Source: Synechococcus sp. BO 8801 (GTDB lineage Bacteria; Cyanobacteriota; Cyanobacteriia; PCC-6307; Cyanobiaceae). Taken from it: a DNA stretch of 64,000 nt. Positions 28,085-38,076 of the stretch are shown piece by piece. A program made the position numbers and the translations under genes. Every line of letters starts with the position of its first letter. Positions within the stretch are counted from its first letter, which is position 1. Below the pieces are notes generated by a model, which was given only the letters and a program-made list of their open reading frames with translations, had not been told where the DNA came from and ran no database searches. Location: NCBI RefSeq assembly GCF_002252675.1, contig NZ_NQKY01000009.1, forward strand, positions 62,001-126,000. Direction: 5' to 3'.

Positions 28085-30537
28085 TAGAACTTCCAGCCCA
28101 CGCCGAGGTTGAAGCGCCACTCGCCGGTGAAGTCCTGGCTGGCCACCTCCAGGCGCAGCGGGCCGACGGGGGTGGTGACGATCAGGCCGGTGCCGATCGA
28201 GAAGCCGGAACCGGGCTTGTTGAGCAGGCCGCCGAGGTTGCCCGGCACCTTCGTCTGGCTGCCGAAGGTGGTGCCGCCGTCGATGAACAGCTCGCCGCTG
28301 ACGATGCTGAACAGGGGGAAGCGGTATTCGATCGTGGCCTCGCCGAAGCTGCGGCCGACGCCGAGATCGCAGTCGAAGTAGCCCCGCACCGAGTTGCCGC
28401 CGCCCAGGCAGAAGGCCTCGTAGGGCGGCAGGTCGCCGATCACCGTGCCGGCGGACACCTGGAAGGCCAGGGCCTGCTTGCAATCCTCGGTCTCGCCGGC
28501 CTTCGGCCGGCAGCCCTTGTAGAACTTCAGCCAGCGCACCGGGATGTAGTGGGTGAAGCTGCCCCTGATCCGGTTGAAGGTGGGGGAATCGGGGCCCACA
28601 GAGAAGAACTGCTCGGTGCCGATGCTGAGGAAGTTGCCCTGGGTGGGGTTGCGGGGATCGTTGAGGGTGCTCATCGTCGCCGCCAGCCGCAGGCCCACCA
28701 GCTGGTTGCGGGCGGCGCAGTTGTAAGCGAGGCAGATGAACGAACTGGTGGGGGCGGCCAGCAGCGAGGTGGCTTCGTTCGGGGTGGCCAGAGCGAAGCG
28801 GCGGGAGGTGCCTGAGAAGTCCATCGGCGTGGCCACCTGGCCGGTCAGCCCCAGCAGCACCGTCCAGGGCGCCCGCTTGAAGGGGTTGCCACCGTTGAGG
28901 GGACGCACGAACTGGACGTTGGCCCCGACGCGCTGGATCAGCACGCTGTTGCCGTCGAACTGGAACCAGCTGAGGTTCTGGCCGCTGGTCTCGGCGGCGA
29001 TGCGGGCCGCCGTCACCGACGGGAAGACGTCGAGGAGGGGGTTGAACGGCGAGAAGATGTTGTAGGCGACCTGGGTGCCCGGGGCCTGGTAGAAGTCGGA
29101 AACGGTGAAGAAGTTGCCGTTGTTCTGGCTCTGGAACACCTGGGGGGCGTCCCGGCTGACGAAGGCCTTGAAGCGGAAGGCCGTCCGGTACTTGTCCCCC
29201 TTGATCCAGGGGTCGCTGAAGGAGATGTCGGCCAGGCCGCCGAACTGGCCGTAGGTGAAGCTGGTGGAGAGGTCCCAGGCCCGGCCGAACAGGTTGCTGT
29301 CCTGCACCTGGATCTGGCCGAAGACGCCCTGGCTCTGGCTGTAGCCCAGACCGCCGGAGAGGGAGCCGGTCGACTGCTCGACGACCCCCAGCACGATCAC
29401 CACCGAGCCGGGATCCTCCGGTTCAGGGCGCAGGGTCACCTTGACGTCGCTGAACAGGCCGGTGCCGTACAGGCGCTTGAGGTCGTCCTCCAGGTTGCGG
29501 CGGTTGAAGATCTCGCCGGTCTTGATGGAGATCTCCCGGGTGATCACCCACTCCTTCGTCTTGCCCTTGATCGGCTGGCCCTTGTCGTTGGTGGCCGATC
29601 CCTCCTTGTTGAGGAACTGGACCTCCACGCCCTTCACCGTGCCCTGGCGCACCAGCAGCTGCACGTCGCCGTCGGGTCCGATCCGGGAGGGGCCGGTGAC
29701 GCGGGCCAGGGAGAAGCCCTGGTCGGCGTACCACTTCTGCAGCTCCTGCATGCGGCCCTGCAGGGTCACCAGGTTGAGGGTCTTGCCGTAATCGCTGGCG
29801 AAGGTGTCCTGCACCACCGTTTCCGGCACCTTGGCGTCGGCCGGATCCAGGCTCACCTTGGTGAGCACGGGGTTGGGCACCACCGAGACCACCAGCCGCA
29901 CCCCCAGGGGGCCGTCCTGGGGCTGGATCCGCACGTCGGAGAACCAGCCCGTGGCATAGATGGCCTGCAGGTCCGTTTCCAGCTCGCTGCGGGTGATGGC
30001 GTTGCCAGGGGTCACCGCCATGGCGGCATAGGCCGCCAGCTCGAGACGCTCACGCTCGGGATGGTCGGCCAGGCCTTCGATCACCACCTCGCTGATCAGC
30101 ACCCGGGGTTCGGTGGAGGCCGAAGGGGTGGGGGCCGGGCCCAGGGAGGGCTTGCCGGGCCGGTCGTCGCGGGCGGCGGGGGGGCTGGGCGTGGCGCCGG
30201 GGGTGGCGGCCGGTGCGGGAGTGGTCGCGGGGGCCGGTGTGGCTGCGGGGGCGGGCGTCACCGGGGTCGCCCCGGCCGGAGGGGTGGCGTCCGCCGGACC
30301 GGCGAAGGGATCGGCACCGGCCTGGGCCAGTGAGCCTGCGGGGGCCTGGCCCACGGCGCCTGCGCCGGCCTGGGCCACGGGGCCTGCGGGGGCCTGGCCC
30401 TTGCCGGGGGGACTTTCGGCGGCCCGGGCCTGGCCGCCGGCCAGCAGCAGGGCCACGAGCAGGGGCAGGGAGGCGGTCGCCGCCCGGGGCGTGACGCTTC
30501 GAAGGATGTGGGGCCTGCCGAGGCGAACGCCAATCAT
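28084..30537 (-). CDS. bamA: Outer membrane assembly factor BamA/Omp85
   Basis: 817-residue outer membrane insertase. A signal peptide covers residues 1-40 (PLLVALLLAGGQARA). Residues about 41-140 are a Pro/Ala/Thr/Gly low-complexity segment with a duplicated GQAPAG...AQAGA unit. POTRA domains start at about residue 145 (VLISEVVIEGLADHPER). The C-terminal barrel ends with WRFNLGVGWKF, a proper terminal phenylalanine signal. Low-complexity linkers before POTRA are known in cyanobacterial Omp85. Upstream purC is 43 bases away. Confidence 0.95.
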   Translation of the reverse strand: MIGVRLGRPHILRSVTPRAATASLPLLVALLLAGGQARAAESPPGKGQAPAGPVAQAGAGAVGQAPAGSLAQAGADPFAGPADATPPAGATPVTPAPAATPAPATTPAPAATPGATPSPPAARDDRPGKPSLGPAPTPSASTEPRVLISEVVIEGLADHPERERLELAAYAAMAVTPGNAITRSELETDLQAIYATGWFSDVRIQPQDGPLGVRLVVSVVPNPVLTKVSLDPADAKVPETVVQDTFASDYGKTLNLVTLQGRMQELQKWYADQGFSLARVTGPSRIGPDGDVQLLVRQGTVKGVEVQFLNKEGSATNDKGQPIKGKTKEWVITREISIKTGEIFNRRNLEDDLKRLYGTGLFSDVKVTLRPEPEDPGSVVIVLGVVEQSTGSLSGGLGYSQSQGVFGQIQVQDSNLFGRAWDLSTSFTYGQFGGLADISFSDPWIKGDKYRTAFRFKAFVSRDAPQVFQSQNNGNFFTVSDFYQAPGTQVAYNIFSPFNPLLDVFPSVTAARIAAETSGQNLSWFQFDGNSVLIQRVGANVQFVRPLNGGNPFKRAPWTVLLGLTGQVATPMDFSGTSRRFALATPNEATSLLAAPTSSFICLAYNCAARNQLVGLRLAATMSTLNDPRNPTQGNFLSIGTEQFFSVGPDSPTFNRIRGSFTHYIPVRWLKFYKGCRPKAGETEDCKQALAFQVSAGTVIGDLPPYEAFCLGGGNSVRGYFDCDLGVGRSFGEATIEYRFPLFSIVSGELFIDGGTTFGSQTKVPGNLGGLLNKPGSGFSIGTGLIVTTPVGPLRLEVASQDFTGEWRFNLGVGWKF

Positions 30538-30580
30538 GGATGTCGTCTGCAGAGCGGCCAGGCCGCAAATTCCGCTGACC

Positions 30581-31339
30581 TTACCCGTAGACCCGCGCTT
30601 CGGGACAGACCCCTTGGACCCGTTTGAGGACCTCCCCGTAGGCCTCGACAACGCCGCCCAGGTCCTGGCGGAATCGGTCCTTGTCCAGGATCCGCTCCTG
30701 GGCATCGCTCACGGCCCGGTTCCAGAGGCGGCAGGTGTCGGGGCTGATCTCGTCCGCCACCACCAGTGCGCCGTCGGCGGTGAACCCCAGTTCGATCTTG
30801 AAATCCACCAGTTCGAGCTCCACCCGGGCGAACAGATCGCGCAGGGCGTCGTTGACCCGGAAGGCCAGTTCCCGGATCGCCCCCAGCTGGTCGGGCGTGA
30901 GCAGCTGCAGGCGCTCCAGCCGCGCTTCGCTGAGCAGCGGATCCCCCAGGGCGTCGTCCTTGTAGTACAGGTCGAGCAGGGGCGGATCCAGGGGGGTGCC
31001 TGCCGGGATCGGCATCTGGCGGCAGAGGGAACCGGCGGCCACGTTGCGCACCACCACCTCCACCGGCACCACCCGCACCGGCCGCACCATCATCCAGTGG
31101 TCCCCCTGCAGACCCAGGTAGTGGGTGGGCACCCCAAGCCGCTCGAGGTGCTCGAACAGCAGGGCGGAGATGCGGCAGTTCAGGGCCCCCTTGCCCAGGA
31201 GCTGGGCCTTCTTGAGGGCATTGAAGGCCGTGGCGTCGTCCTTGTACTCCACCGCCACCAGGTCGTCCTGGTCCGTGGCGTACACCCGCTTCGCCTTGCC
31301 TTCGTAGAGGAGGGGGCCGGTGGCAGGGGAGAGGGTCAT
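30581..31339 (-). CDS. purC: Phosphoribosylaminoimidazole-succinocarboxamide synthase
   Basis: SAICAR synthetase of purine synthesis, 252 residues. Key segments are [30 protein letters not shown] and [14 protein letters not shown]. The ATG at 31339 overlaps the stop of the upstream secreted-protein gene by 4 bases (ATGA). Upstream of and codirectional with bamA, as often in cyanobacteria. Confidence 0.96.
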   Translation of the reverse strand: MTLSPATGPLLYEGKAKRVYATDQDDLVAVEYKDDATAFNALKKAQLLGKGALNCRISALLFEHLERLGVPTHYLGLQGDHWMMVRPVRVVPVEVVVRNVAAGSLCRQMPIPAGTPLDPPLLDLYYKDDALGDPLLSEARLERLQLLTPDQLGAIRELAFRVNDALRDLFARVELELVDFKIELGFTADGALVVADEISPDTCRLWNRAVSDAQERILDKDRFRQDLGGVVEAYGEVLKRVQGVCPEARVYG

Positions 31340-32535
31340 GGGGCAGGGGAAGGGGTCGGGGCCGGAGTAGGGGTCGGGGCCGGGGTCGGAGTCGGGTCCG
31401 GCACCGCAAGGTCGGCGGCGTGGCCGCCCGGATCCCGGGGGGAGCGCAGCCGGATCTCCAGCTGGCGGGTGCGCGGCGCCGCCGCCGGATCCTCGCGCCG
31501 CCAGCGCCATTCGCCGTAGGCGTCGTCGATGCGCCCGCTGAGCCGCAGGCGCCTGGCCACGGCCCGCTCCGAGGGCAGGGCGGCCTGGGTGTCCAGCAGC
31601 TCGGCCACCAGCCCCCAGGCCTTCGCCGCCGCCGCCTGCTCCAGGGCCGCCTCCAGCAGGGCCTCCCGCTGGGACGCCGGCAGCTCCGCCAGCAGACCCA
31701 CCGCCTGCTGCAGCCGCAGAGCCCCGCCCAGGCCGCCCTGGCGGGCCCGGACCAGCAGTTCGCCGCCGACCCTGGGGAAGCCCCTCGATTCCAGGTGCAG
31801 GGCCAGCAGCTCCAGGGCCGAGCGGCTGATCACGGTGCCATCCTCCCGGCGCTGCAGCGGCAGGGCGATGCCATCGAGGGACGTGCCGCTCTCCTTCCGC
31901 AGCCGTTCCAGGGCCAGGGCCGCCCGGCGGTGGTCCAGTCCGGCGGCGGCGGCCCGCCACTGCAGCTGCAGCCACTGGACCCGCTCGGCTCCGGCAGCCG
32001 GGCCGTAGCGGTTGAGCACGTCCATGGCCTCGCTGGGCGCCCGGCAACTGAGCAGCACGTCGGCATTGGCCAGCACCACCTCCAGGGGCTGGGGGGCCGG
32101 ATGCAGCGTCAGCAGCCGCTGCTGCAGCTGCCGAAGCCGCTCGAGCTGATCGGCCTCGGCGCTCTGCCGGCAGGCCACGTCGATCTGCTCCAGATCCCCG
32201 TCGCGGAGCAGGTCGGCGAACTCCTTGTCGGTGAGGAGGGGCGGCCGCTCCTCGACGGCCTCCCCCGTGGGTTCCGCCGGCCCGCTGGGGCTGGCTTCAG
32301 TGGCGGTGGTCGCCGCTCCCGCTGGGGCGGGTTTTGTCACCGCCGCCTCCGGCCCAGGGGCCGCGGCACGGGCTGCCGCCGGCCCGATCCCCGGGAGCAG
32401 ACCCATCAACGCCAGGGCTCCGAGGCCGCCGAGAACGGACCAGCCGCGGCCCAGCCGGGGCGCCGGCGGGACGGGGGTCGGCCCGGATCCGCTGGGCGGC
32501 ACGGCAGTCGAGGCGGCGGTCGGGGAGAATGGCAA
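31336..32535 (-). CDS. Secreted or anchored helical-repeat protein, unknown function
   Basis: 399 residues with a TTG start; a GTG at 32592 would add 19 residues and the true start is unclear. A hydrophobic segment [19 protein letters not shown] followed by AAARAAA looks like a signal sequence or anchor. The body is Leu/Ala/Glu-rich helices in TPR-like repeats ([34 protein letters not shown]). The C-terminus is a Pro/Thr/Ala repeat tail. First gene of the purC-bamA-lpx run, so an envelope role is plausible (inference). Confidence 0.65.
   Translation of the reverse strand: MPFSPTAASTAVPPSGSGPTPVPPAPRLGRGWSVLGGLGALALMGLLPGIGPAAARAAAPGPEAAVTKPAPAGAATTATEASPSGPAEPTGEAVEERPPLLTDKEFADLLRDGDLEQIDVACRQSAEADQLERLRQLQQRLLTLHPAPQPLEVVLANADVLLSCRAPSEAMDVLNRYGPAAGAERVQWLQLQWRAAAAGLDHRRAALALERLRKESGTSLDGIALPLQRREDGTVISRSALELLALHLESRGFPRVGGELLVRARQGGLGGALRLQQAVGLLAELPASQREALLEAALEQAAAAKAWGLVAELLDTQAALPSERAVARRLRLSGRIDDAYGEWRWRREDPAAAPRTRQLEIRLRSPRDPGGHAADLAVPDPTPTPAPTPTPAPTPSPAP
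31349..31401. repeat. Degenerate 6-base tandem repeat
   Basis: About eight copies of a GGGGTC/GGGGCC/GGAGTC unit. Read on the minus strand they encode the Pro-Thr-Pro-Ala tail of the protein at 31336-32535, just before the purC start codon. Such tracts change length readily by slippage. Confidence 0.7.
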
Positions 32536-32647
32536 AGGGGAGTGGCAGCAAGGCTGGTGAGGGCGACCGGTGCAGCACCCGTGCCGGCGCACAACCTAGG
32601 GGAGCTCTCCACCCCGATCCACCCCCGTTCTGCTTCCCCTCCGCCCC

Positions 32648-34006
32648 ATGGCCCCGTTGACCGCTTCCGACGCTTCCCTCCCGTCCCCGGTGCCGGCCCG
32701 GATCCTGGTGGTGGGCGGCGGTGGCCGCGAGAACGCCCTGGGCTGGGCCCTGGCGCGCTGCCCGGGGGTGGAGCAGGTGCTGGTGGCGCCCGGCAACGGC
32801 GGCACCGCCGCCCTGGCGGGCTGCGGCCAGCTGGCCATCGCCGAAACCGACCATGGCGCCCTGGCGGCGGCCTGCCATGCGCACGCCATCGACCTGGTGG
32901 TGGTGGGACCGGAGGCGCCCCTGGCGGCCGGCCTGGCGGACCGGCTGCGGGCGGAGGGGCTGGCGGTCTTCGGTCCCGGGGCCGACGGGGCCCTGCTGGA
33001 GGCCAGCAAGCGCTGGGCCAAGGACCTGATGCAGGAGGCGGGCGTGCCCACGGCGGGCTACTGGGCGGCGACGGATCGCAAGCAGGCCCTGGAGGCCCTC
33101 GAACGCCATGGCCGCCCCCTGGTGGTGAAGGCCGATGGCCTGGCCGCCGGCAAGGGCGTGACGGTGGCCGACAGCCTCGAGCAGTGCCGCGACGCCATCG
33201 AGGAGGTGTTCGCGGGCCGCTTCCAGAGCGCTGCCCCCGGGGAAGCCGCCGCCGCCCCCTCCCTGGTGCTGGAGGAGCGCCTGCACGGCCCGGAGGTGTC
33301 GGTGTTCGCCCTCACCGATGGTCGCTCCATGGTGCTGCTGCCTCCGGCCCAGGACCACAAGCGCATCGGCGAGGGGGACACGGGCCCCAACACCGGCGGC
33401 ATGGGGGCCTACGCCCCGGCCCGGCTGCTGGACGCGGCGGGACTGGAGCAGGTGCGCCAGCTGGTGCTGGAGCCGATCCTGGCGGCCCTGCGGGCCCGGG
33501 GCATCGACTACCGCGGCGTGATTTTCGCCGGCCTGATGCTCACCGAGGCCGGCCTGCGGGTGATCGAGTTCAACTGCCGCTTCGGCGATCCGGAGTGCGA
33601 GACCCTGATGCCCCTGCTCGGCCCGGAACTGGCCCGGGTGCTCCTGGCCTGCGCCACCGGCCGCCTGGAGGAGGCCCCCCCGCTGACGATCGCGCCGCGC
33701 TGCAGCGCCTGCGTGATCGCGGCCGCCGAGGGCTATCCCGGCGAGGTGCGTCGCGGCGATGCGATCCACGGCGATCTGGGGGACGCCCCCGATCGGCAGC
33801 TCTTCCATGCCGGCAGCCGCCGCACCGAGGCGGGCCCCGTGGTCACGGCGGGCGGCCGGGTGCTGGCGGTGGTGGCCCAGGCCGACGACTTCGACACGGC
33901 CTTCGAGCGGGCCTATGACGGCCTGGAACGGGTGGGTTTCGAGGGCATGGTCTACCGCCGCGACATCGGCCACCAGGTGCGGTCGCAACGCCCGGCCCTG
34001 CCATGA
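32648..34006 (+). CDS. purD: Phosphoribosylamine-glycine ligase
   Basis: GAR synthetase, 452 residues, second step of purine synthesis. An N-terminal Rossmann-like ILVVGGGGRENAL is followed by the ATP-grasp domain with VVKADGLAAGKGV, then the family signature FNCRFGDPECE. The start codon of nblS lies inside its stop (ATGA). Divergent from the secreted-protein gene. Confidence 0.96.
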   Translation: MAPLTASDASLPSPVPARILVVGGGGRENALGWALARCPGVEQVLVAPGNGGTAALAGCGQLAIAETDHGALAAACHAHAIDLVVVGPEAPLAAGLADRLRAEGLAVFGPGADGALLEASKRWAKDLMQEAGVPTAGYWAATDRKQALEALERHGRPLVVKADGLAAGKGVTVADSLEQCRDAIEEVFAGRFQSAAPGEAAAAPSLVLEERLHGPEVSVFALTDGRSMVLLPPAQDHKRIGEGDTGPNTGGMGAYAPARLLDAAGLEQVRQLVLEPILAALRARGIDYRGVIFAGLMLTEAGLRVIEFNCRFGDPECETLMPLLGPELARVLLACATGRLEEAPPLTIAPRCSACVIAAAEGYPGEVRRGDAIHGDLGDAPDRQLFHAGSRRTEAGPVVTAGGRVLAVVAQADDFDTAFERAYDGLERVGFEGMVYRRDIGHQVRSQRPALP

Positions 34007-36054
34007 CCCGCTCCGTTTCCGGTCCCACCCTGGGCGGCAGCGAGGACGCCGGAGCCTTCAGCCTCTGGCGGGCGCGGCTGCAGCGCTGGTGGGCGGAGTT
34101 CAGCCTCCAGACCAAGCTGCTGGCGGTCGCCACCCTCGTGGTGAGCCTGCTGATGACGGGCATCACCTTCCTGGCCCTCAACGGCATCCAGCGCGATGCC
34201 CGCATGAGCGACACCCGCTTCGCCCGGGATCTCGGGCTGCTGCTGTCGGCCAACGTCACCCCCCTGGTGGCGGAGGGCAACGACCGGGAACTGGCCTCGG
34301 TGGCCGAACGCTTCTGGCAGTCCAGCCGCAGCCTTCGCTACATCTTCTTCGCCGATTCCGACGGGGTGATCTACCTCGGCATCCCGATGGGCGGCAGCAC
34401 CGGCATGGGCGAGCGCGTGCTCAGCCGGCGCCTGGAGCTGCCGGCCGACATCCAGCGCCGCCCCGACAACCCCCTGATCCGCCAGCACCTCACCCCTGAC
34501 GGCCAGGTCACCGACGTGTTCGTGCCGATGGTGAGCGACGGCCGCTACCTGGGGGTGGTGGCCCTGGGCATCAACCCCAACGAGACGCTCCTGGCCAGCG
34601 CCGCCCTCACCCGGGAGGTGACGGTGGCGGTGTTCATCTCGATCTGGGTGCTGGTGATCCTGGGCTCGGTGTTCAACGCCCTCACCATCACCCAGCCGGT
34701 GAAGGAGCTGCTGCGGGGGGTGCGATCGATCGCCGGGGGCAACTTCGAGACCCGCATCGCCCTGCCGGTGGGTGGGGAGCTGGGGGAACTGCTCAACGGC
34801 TTCAACACCATGGCCTCCCAGCTGGAGGTCTACAAGGCGGCCAACATCGAGGAGCTCACCGCCGCCCAGGTGAAGCAGCAGTCGCTGATCGCCACCATGG
34901 CCGATGGGGCCGTGCTGCTCGATGCCGAGGGGCGGATCGTGCTGGCCAACCCCACCGCCCGCCGCCTGTTCCGCTGGGAGGGCCGCAACCTGGAGGGCAG
35001 CGAGCTGGCCGCCGAACTGCCGGACCGGCTGGCGATGGAACTGCACGATCCGCTGGAGAGCCTGATCATCAGCGAGCGGGACACCACCGAGGTGCGCTGC
35101 AGCTTCGGGGATCCCCCCCGCACCCTGCGCATCGTGCTCCAGTCGGTGCGGGATGCCAGCGGCGAGAGCCTCAAGGGCATCGCCATGACGATCCAGGACC
35201 TCACCCGGGAGGTGGAGCTGAATGCGGCCCAGAGCCGCTTCATCAGCAACGTGTCCCACGAGCTGCGCACCCCCCTGTGCAACATCAAGAGCTACGTGGA
35301 GACGCTCCATGACATGGGCGACCTGCTCAGCGCCGAGGAGCAGAAGGAGTTCCTGAGCATCGCCAACGCCGAGACCGACCGCCTCTCGCGTCTGGTCACC
35401 GACGTGCTCGACCTGTCACGGCTGGAGTCCGACCGGGTCTGGCAGCTGGAGCCCATGGACCTGGCCCCGGCGATCGAGCAGACCCTGCGCACCTACCGGC
35501 TCAACGCCGAGGAGAAGGGGGTGATGTTGCTGTTCGCCGGCGATCAGCACCTGCCCCGGGTGCGGGGCAACTGGGATCTGCTGCTGCAGGTGTTCGACAA
35601 CCTGGTGGGCAACGCCCTCAAGTTCACCCGCAGCGGCGGCCAGCTGCTGCTGCGCGCCTACCCCTGGCCCGACCACTGCCCGCTGGATCCCGACGGCGAA
35701 GCCGAGCACCATCCCTCCTGCACCCTCACCTCGCGCCTGCCGCGGCTGCGGGTCGAGATCGCCGACACCGGCTGCGGCATCTCCGAGGCCGACCAGGCGC
35801 GGATCTTCGAGCGCTTCTTCCGGGTCGAGAACGCCGTGCACACCGAAGCCGGCACCGGGCTGGGGCTCTCGATCGTGCGGGGCATCCTCGAGAAGCACGG
35901 CAGCCAGGCCCGGATGGCCAGCGAGCCCGGGGTGGGCACCACCTTCTGGTTCGACCTGCCCCTGGAGGAGGCCGACGGTGATGAACTGCGGGTCCAGGCG
36001 GAGCGCTCCGCCTCCCTGGCGGAGATCGAAGCGGAGCGAAGGATCCCCGCCTAG
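34003..36054 (+). CDS. nblS: Sensor histidine kinase NblS (Hik33/DspA)
   Basis: 683-residue membrane kinase that in cyanobacteria controls responses to high light, cold, and nutrient stress. Two membrane helices (about residues 38-60 and 206-228) flank an extracytoplasmic sensor. HAMP (about 229-285), PAS (about 293-400), HisKA with H419 in [13 protein letters not shown], and HATPase with [16 protein letters not shown] and GTGLGLSIV follow in order. It overlaps purD by 4 bases, which probably couples its expression to that gene. It ends 16 bases from the convergent kaiC. Confidence 0.95.
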   Translation: MTRSVSGPTLGGSEDAGAFSLWRARLQRWWAEFSLQTKLLAVATLVVSLLMTGITFLALNGIQRDARMSDTRFARDLGLLLSANVTPLVAEGNDRELASVAERFWQSSRSLRYIFFADSDGVIYLGIPMGGSTGMGERVLSRRLELPADIQRRPDNPLIRQHLTPDGQVTDVFVPMVSDGRYLGVVALGINPNETLLASAALTREVTVAVFISIWVLVILGSVFNALTITQPVKELLRGVRSIAGGNFETRIALPVGGELGELLNGFNTMASQLEVYKAANIEELTAAQVKQQSLIATMADGAVLLDAEGRIVLANPTARRLFRWEGRNLEGSELAAELPDRLAMELHDPLESLIISERDTTEVRCSFGDPPRTLRIVLQSVRDASGESLKGIAMTIQDLTREVELNAAQSRFISNVSHELRTPLCNIKSYVETLHDMGDLLSAEEQKEFLSIANAETDRLSRLVTDVLDLSRLESDRVWQLEPMDLAPAIEQTLRTYRLNAEEKGVMLLFAGDQHLPRVRGNWDLLLQVFDNLVGNALKFTRSGGQLLLRAYPWPDHCPLDPDGEAEHHPSCTLTSRLPRLRVEIADTGCGISEADQARIFERFFRVENAVHTEAGTGLGLSIVRGILEKHGSQARMASEPGVGTTFWFDLPLEEADGDELRVQAERSASLAEIEAERRIPA

Positions 36055-36070
36055 GTGCCCCTGGTCGGGT

Positions 36071-37615
36071 TCAGCTCTCGCCGTCGACGCTGCGCATGAT
36101 CCGGCCCAGGTCGGCACGTTCGTCGGTGGTGATCCGATGGGGAACGCCGCTGATGATGCGCTCGAAATTGGCGAAGGAATCCTTGATCTCCGGCCCGTTG
36201 CCCGTGATCACGAATTCCCGGATGCCCTTGTCGTGCCAGGAGCCGCGCATCTTGAACACGTTCAGGGCCCGGGCCATTTCACCGCGGATCTCCACATACT
36301 GCAGCAGCAGAATGGTGTCGGTGATGGTGGAGATGTGGGAGTCGGTGATCGAATGGCTTCCCATGAACTCCTCGGAGGTGTTGGTGAAGAAGCCAGCGAT
36401 TTCCTCCTGTTTGGCATAGCCCGTCACCCCGATCACGAACTGCCGGAAGGCGTTGTGGCTGACACCACGAGCCAGGGCGGAGAGGGAATCGATCGCCATC
36501 CGGGACGGCTTGAACTGGCTGATCTCCGTCTTGATGATCTGCAGGTGATCCTCAAGGCCGGTGGATTCCGGATAGGCGCAGATGATCTTGAGCAGGCCGT
36601 CCTGCTCCATCTGCTCGAAATCGATGCCCCAGCTGGTGGCGTTGCGCAGCAGCTGGGAGCGGGATTCCTCGTAGGCGAACAGGATCGCCCGCTCCTTGCT
36701 GCGGCAGGCGTCCTCCACGAACTTGCTGACCAGCAGGGTCTTGCCGGTGCCGGTGGCACCGGTCGCCAGGATGATGGAGTCCTTGAAGAAGCCCCCGCCG
36801 CACATCTCATCGAGCCGGGGAACGCCGGAGCTCAGGCGCACGTTGGAGGACCGCTGGGTGAGGCGCATCGCCCCCAGAGGGAACACACTGATCCCGTGGG
36901 CGCCCATGGTGAAGGGGAACTCCCCCTTCATGTGGGTGGTGCCCCGGAGCTTGAGCACTTCCACCGTGCGCCGCCGCCGTTCGCCCTCCAGCACGTTGCG
37001 CAGGATCACGACGTTGTCGGAGACGAACTCCTCGACGCCGTAGCGGGCGATGGCGCCGTATTCATCGACCCGTTCGGTGGTCATCACCGTGGTGACGCCG
37101 ATCTCCTTGAGCCGGGCGATCAGCCGGAAGATCTCCCGGCGTACCACGGAGATGGCGTCGTACTGCTGGAAGACGGCGGTGATGGAGTCAATCGCCACCC
37201 GCTTGGCTTTGTATTTGCGAATCGCGTAGTGGATCCGCTCAATCAGCCCGGAGAGGTCGAAGCTGCCCGACACCTCCTGGCCATCGGGGTCCGGGGAGGC
37301 ATCAAGGACAAATAACTTGTTCTGTTCGACCATTTCCTGCAGGTTCCAGCCGAAGCTGGAGGCATTGCGCAGGATGTCGAGGGGCGACTCCTCGAAGGTG
37401 ACGAAAATGCCGTGTTCGTTGAACTGCCGGATGCCGTTGCAGAGAAAATTCAGGGAAAAGACCGTCTTGCCGGTTCCCGAAGTTCCGCTGATCAGGGTCG
37501 ATCGGCCGATCGGCAGCCCGCCATGGCAGATGTCATCGAAACCTTCGATCCCCGTGGGAAGTTTCTGCATCTGCATTCGATTGGCAGCGGCGTCGTGGTC
37601 GTTGGGATCCTGCAT
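36071..37615 (-). CDS. kaiC: Circadian clock protein KaiC
   Basis: 514-residue double-RecA ATPase, autokinase and autophosphatase forming the clock hexamer. CI Walker A is GTSGTGKT (44-51) with E75/E76. CII Walker A is GATGTGKT (286-293) with E316/E317. The phosphorylation pair is S429/T430 in DSHISTITD, equivalent to S431/T432 of Synechococcus elongatus. All key residues are present, so a full oscillator is expected. There are ATGs at codons 14 and 16, but the longer start fits the N-terminal tail of homologues. Confidence 0.98.
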   Translation of the reverse strand: MQDPNDHDAAANRMQMQKLPTGIEGFDDICHGGLPIGRSTLISGTSGTGKTVFSLNFLCNGIRQFNEHGIFVTFEESPLDILRNASSFGWNLQEMVEQNKLFVLDASPDPDGQEVSGSFDLSGLIERIHYAIRKYKAKRVAIDSITAVFQQYDAISVVRREIFRLIARLKEIGVTTVMTTERVDEYGAIARYGVEEFVSDNVVILRNVLEGERRRRTVEVLKLRGTTHMKGEFPFTMGAHGISVFPLGAMRLTQRSSNVRLSSGVPRLDEMCGGGFFKDSIILATGATGTGKTLLVSKFVEDACRSKERAILFAYEESRSQLLRNATSWGIDFEQMEQDGLLKIICAYPESTGLEDHLQIIKTEISQFKPSRMAIDSLSALARGVSHNAFRQFVIGVTGYAKQEEIAGFFTNTSEEFMGSHSITDSHISTITDTILLLQYVEIRGEMARALNVFKMRGSWHDKGIREFVITGNGPEIKDSFANFERIISGVPHRITTDERADLGRIMRSVDGES

Positions 37616-37707
37616 CGAAGAGATGGGAGCGCGAGGGGTCTGAAGGGGAACGGGGTTGACGCTGGGATGGCCTGGTCCGGAAGTCGGCGGCAGGCCTTGA
37701 TCAGGGC

Positions 37708-38067
37708 TCAGGAGGTTTCCGGGGGAGAGGGAACATCGTCGGCTTCCAGATCATCGATGTCGAGCTTGAAATCCTCAGTGAGCTCTTCGTAAAGGAGATC
37801 GAGGCCGATCAGCACCCGGTCACGGTCGGAGAGATCGCCGATGATTCGCCGCACCGGTGGGGGCAGGATCTTCGCGAGGGTGGGGGTGGCCAGGATCTTG
37901 TCCTCCTCCGCCAGCTGGGGATTCTTGAGCACATCGATCACCTTCAGGGCGTAGACGCCGCGGAACTCGGACTCGAGGATGTCGCGCAGCGTCTTGAGGG
38001 CCCGCATCGAGTTGGGGGTGTTGCCCGCCACGTAGAGCTTGAGGATGTAGGTCTTGCGGAAGGTCAT
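37708..38067 (-). CDS. kaiB: Circadian clock protein KaiB
   Basis: 119-residue fold-switching clock protein that binds KaiC and sequesters KaiA. The thioredoxin-like core [20 protein letters not shown] and [21 protein letters not shown] is intact. An acidic C-terminal tail ([13 protein letters not shown] onwards) makes it about 17 residues longer than the S. elongatus protein. It lies 9 bases after kaiA, so they are probably cotranscribed, and 92 bases before kaiC. Confidence 0.97.
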   Translation of the reverse strand: MTFRKTYILKLYVAGNTPNSMRALKTLRDILESEFRGVYALKVIDVLKNPQLAEEDKILATPTLAKILPPPVRRIIGDLSDRDRVLIGLDLLYEELTEDFKLDIDDLEADDVPSPPETS

Positions 38068-38076
38068 GGCTGGGAC

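Noticed and set aside
37616-37707. Regulatory element between kaiB and kaiC
   Set aside because: A 6-base GGCCTG/CAGGCC inverted repeat is present, but such short GC palindromes are common here and no promoter boxes are convincing.
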